Shown piece by piece: positions 62,296-64,000 of a stretch of DNA of 64,000 nt. The notes under the pieces are model-generated. The model had not been told where the DNA came from, did no database searches, and saw only the letters and a program-made list of their open reading frames with translations. Position 1 is the stretch's first letter. Each line of letters opens with the position of its first letter. The stretch spans positions 3,968,501 through 4,032,500 of the forward strand of contig CP046177.1 of NCBI GenBank assembly GCA_014075215.1. The letters are read 5' to 3'. The stretch comes from Flavobacteriaceae bacterium. GTDB lineage: Bacteria; Bacteroidota; Bacteroidia; Flavobacteriales; Flavobacteriaceae. Made by a program: the position numbers and the translations under genes.

Positions 62296-63285
62296 ATGGA
62301 TATAGATGTTAGAGCCATTAATGAAAAAATAGAACGGGAAAGTATTTTTGTGGATTTACTGACCAATGAGATCAATAAAGTGATTGTCGGGCAGAAACAG
62401 ATGACAGAAAGATTGCTTATTGGTTTGCTCAGTAATGGACATATCTTGCTGGAAGGTGTTCCCGGTTTGGCAAAAACGTTAGCCATCAACACCTTATCAA
62501 AGGTAATACAAGGCTCGTTTAGTAGAATTCAGTTTACACCTGATCTATTACCTGCTGATGTTGTCGGAACGATGATTTATAATATTAAAGAAAATGATTT
62601 CTCAATAAAGAAAGGGCCTATATTTGCCAATTTTGTATTAGCTGATGAAATCAACAGAGCTCCCGCAAAAGTACAGTCAGCTTTGTTAGAAGCCATGCAG
62701 GAAAGGCAGATAACTATTGGTGACACTACTTTTAAGCTAGATGAGCCTTTTTTGGTTATGGCAACTCAAAATCCCGTAGAACAGGAAGGAACCTACCCTT
62801 TACCGGAAGCTCAGGTAGATCGTTTTATGTTGAAGGTAGTCATTGACTACCCCGAGTTAAATGATGAGCAAATGATTATGCGTCAAAATTTATCCGGAGG
62901 TTTTGCAACTGTAAATCCTGTTATTTCAACAGATCAGATTATTAAAGCAAGAAGTGTTGTTGATGAAGTGTATATGGACGAAAAAATTGAAAAATACATC
63001 CTCGATATTATTTTCGCCACTCGATACCCTCAACGATATCATCTCTCCAAACTGGAAGGGCTTATTAGTTTTGGAGCATCTCCCAGGGGTACTATTAACT
63101 TGGCAAAAGCTTCTAAATGCTATGCTTTTATTAAAAGAAGAGGATATGTAATTCCAGAAGATGTAAGAGCTGTTGTTTATGACGTACTCAGACATAGAGT
63201 TGGAATTACATATGAAGCAGAAGCGGAAAATATATCTTCATTAGACATTATCAACCAGATTGTTAATGAAATAGAAGTTCCTTAA
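62296..63285 (+). CDS. moxR: MoxR-family AAA+ ATPase
   Basis: 329 aa. Walker A GVPGLAKT near residues 54-61, Walker B LADEINRAPAKVQSALLEAM, the sensor MATQNPVEQEGTYPLPEAQ, and the lid domain with SFGASPRGTINLAKASK, all standard for MoxR. The family acts with von Willebrand-type proteins as a chaperone of metalloenzymes or envelope stress systems. A TAGTTTTG box at 62254-62261 may be the -7 element. Followed after 45 bp by a DUF58 gene, the usual partner. Confidence 0.92.
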   Translation: MDIDVRAINEKIERESIFVDLLTNEINKVIVGQKQMTERLLIGLLSNGHILLEGVPGLAKTLAINTLSKVIQGSFSRIQFTPDLLPADVVGTMIYNIKENDFSIKKGPIFANFVLADEINRAPAKVQSALLEAMQERQITIGDTTFKLDEPFLVMATQNPVEQEGTYPLPEAQVDRFMLKVVIDYPELNDEQMIMRQNLSGGFATVNPVISTDQIIKARSVVDEVYMDEKIEKYILDIIFATRYPQRYHLSKLEGLISFGASPRGTINLAKASKCYAFIKRRGYVIPEDVRAVVYDVLRHRVGITYEAEAENISSLDIINQIVNEIEVP

Positions 63286-63330
63286 AATAATTGTCTTTCG
63301 TAAACCCCTTCTTTATCCAGCATTTAAAAA

Positions 63331-64000
63331 ATGGACACCAAAGAGATATTAAAAAAAGTTCGGAAAATTGAAATCAAAACCCGACGTCTGTCCGACCATA
63401 TTTTCGGAGGAGAGTATCATTCTACCTTCAAAGGTCGCGGTATGACTTTTTCCGAAGTAAGACAGTATCAATTTGGTGATGATGTAAGAGCTATTGACTG
63501 GAATGTAACTGCCCGATACAATGAACCCTTTGTAAAAGTTTTTGAAGAAGAAAGAGAGCTTACCATGATGCTCGTGGTGGATGTTTCCGGGTCGGAATTT
63601 TTCGGAACCACAGCACAATTTAAAAAAGATACCGTTACGGAAATTGCAGCAACTTTGGCCTTCTCGGCAATTCAAAACAATGATAAAGTCGGGTTAATTC
63701 TTTTCTCTGATGCTGTTGAATTGTTTATCCCCCCCAAAAAAGGAAGAAGCCATGTATTGAGAATTATCAGAGAATTGATAGAGTTTAAGCCCGAAAGTAA
63801 AAAAACAAATATTGGCCAGGCATTTAAATTTCTGTCAAATGTTATGAAAAAGAAAGCCATTGTTTTTATGTTGTCTGATTTTATGGATGATGCTTATGAA
63901 AGAACATTAAAAATAGTTGCAAACAAACATGATATCACAGGCATCCGAATATATGACAAACACGACGAGGAGATACCGAATTTAGGTATGGTGCCTATGT
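63331..64000 (+). CDS. DUF58 domain protein (3' end outside window)
   Basis: The frame opens at ATG 63331 and runs to the window edge without a stop; about 223 residues are visible. Key features: FGGEYHSTFKGRGMTFSEV, RQYQFGDDVRAIDWNVTAR (the DUF58 signature) and LVVDVSGSEFFGT, a MIDAS-like DxSxS that begins a von Willebrand A fold, then VMKKKAIVFMLSDFMDD. Partner of MoxR in the typical moxR-DUF58-(batA) locus. Membrane topology cannot be judged from this part. Confidence 0.93.
   Translation, partial: MDTKEILKKVRKIEIKTRRLSDHIFGGEYHSTFKGRGMTFSEVRQYQFGDDVRAIDWNVTARYNEPFVKVFEEERELTMMLVVDVSGSEFFGTTAQFKKDTVTEIAATLAFSAIQNNDKVGLILFSDAVELFIPPKKGRSHVLRIIRELIEFKPESKKTNIGQAFKFLSNVMKKKAIVFMLSDFMDDAYERTLKIVANKHDITGIRIYDKHDEEIPNLGMVPM

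Overview
The window looks like a chromosomal segment of a marine-type member of the Flavobacteriaceae (Bacteroidota). The basis is the low G+C content, A/T-rich leaders with promoters of the TTG-19-TAnnTTTG type, and many families typical of the group: GLPGLI protein, DUF5723/OmpP1 barrel proteins, DUF3078, DUF2480, TonB-dependent receptors with a CarboxypepD_reg-like head, a T9SS C-terminal sorting domain and the Bacteroidota-type second PurF paralogue. I cannot name a genus from sequence alone.

Layout. Positions 1-14.9 kb are mostly core genes (rlmB, rhomboid, rarA, YjjG-like HAD, radC, trkA-trkH). A small surface-polysaccharide block lies at 7.1-11.2 kb (flippase, O-acetyltransferase, FemAB/GNAT-like protein, deacetylase-like protein). 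A decayed DUF5723 operon with an IS1595 derivative just upstream lies at 3.5-6.0 kb. Positions 15.0-28.2 kb hold an IS1634-type element with a 54-bp duplication, a FadL-like barrel, an Arg/Ser-rich lipoprotein, proS, tRNA-Glu, rpsT, a SUF-associated trio (sufE, DUF59, DUF2480), a PfkB kinase and a PurF-like amidotransferase. Positions 28.2-32.5 kb are a graveyard (IS66 remnant, UbiA pseudogene, RHS remnant, ParE-like remnant). Positions 32.6-36.0 kb hold an intact three-gene operon (FAD oxidoreductase, PqqD-HPrK-like kinase, nucleotidyltransferase) that is the best candidate for an undescribed peptide- or small-molecule-modifying system, followed by mpl on the other strand. Positions 37.3-48.3 kb are accessory: a dead ISKra4 element, an M48-like protein without zinc ligands, large palindromes, and a GLPGLI-receptor pair split by a full-length IS1595 element, then IS3 and IS110 remains. 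Positions 48.4-52.3 kb return to housekeeping genes (TfoX-N, DUF4136, M28 peptidase, kdsA, transglutaminase). Positions 52.3-55.5 kb hold an aminotransferase pseudogene broken by IS630, itself broken by IS4. Positions 55.5-62.0 kb are an uptake-type operon (TonB receptor, two related lipoproteins, FG-GAP/ASPIC T9SS cargo). The window ends in moxR and a DUF58 gene.

How the genes work together. trkA-trkH form a K+ uptake system. sufE, DUF59 and DUF2480 look like part of the SUF Fe-S assembly locus. The 55.5-62.0 kb operon would take up or bind a ligand at the outer membrane and export a beta-propeller-like surface protein through T9SS. The abundance of insertion sequences (IS1595 x2, IS1634, IS66, ISKra4, IS3, IS110, IS630, IS4) and of genes with single-base frameshifts or nonsense codons points to a genome undergoing IS-driven decay. 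Some single-base homopolymer lesions could also be sequencing errors. No CRISPR array, rRNA operon or clear prophage was seen.
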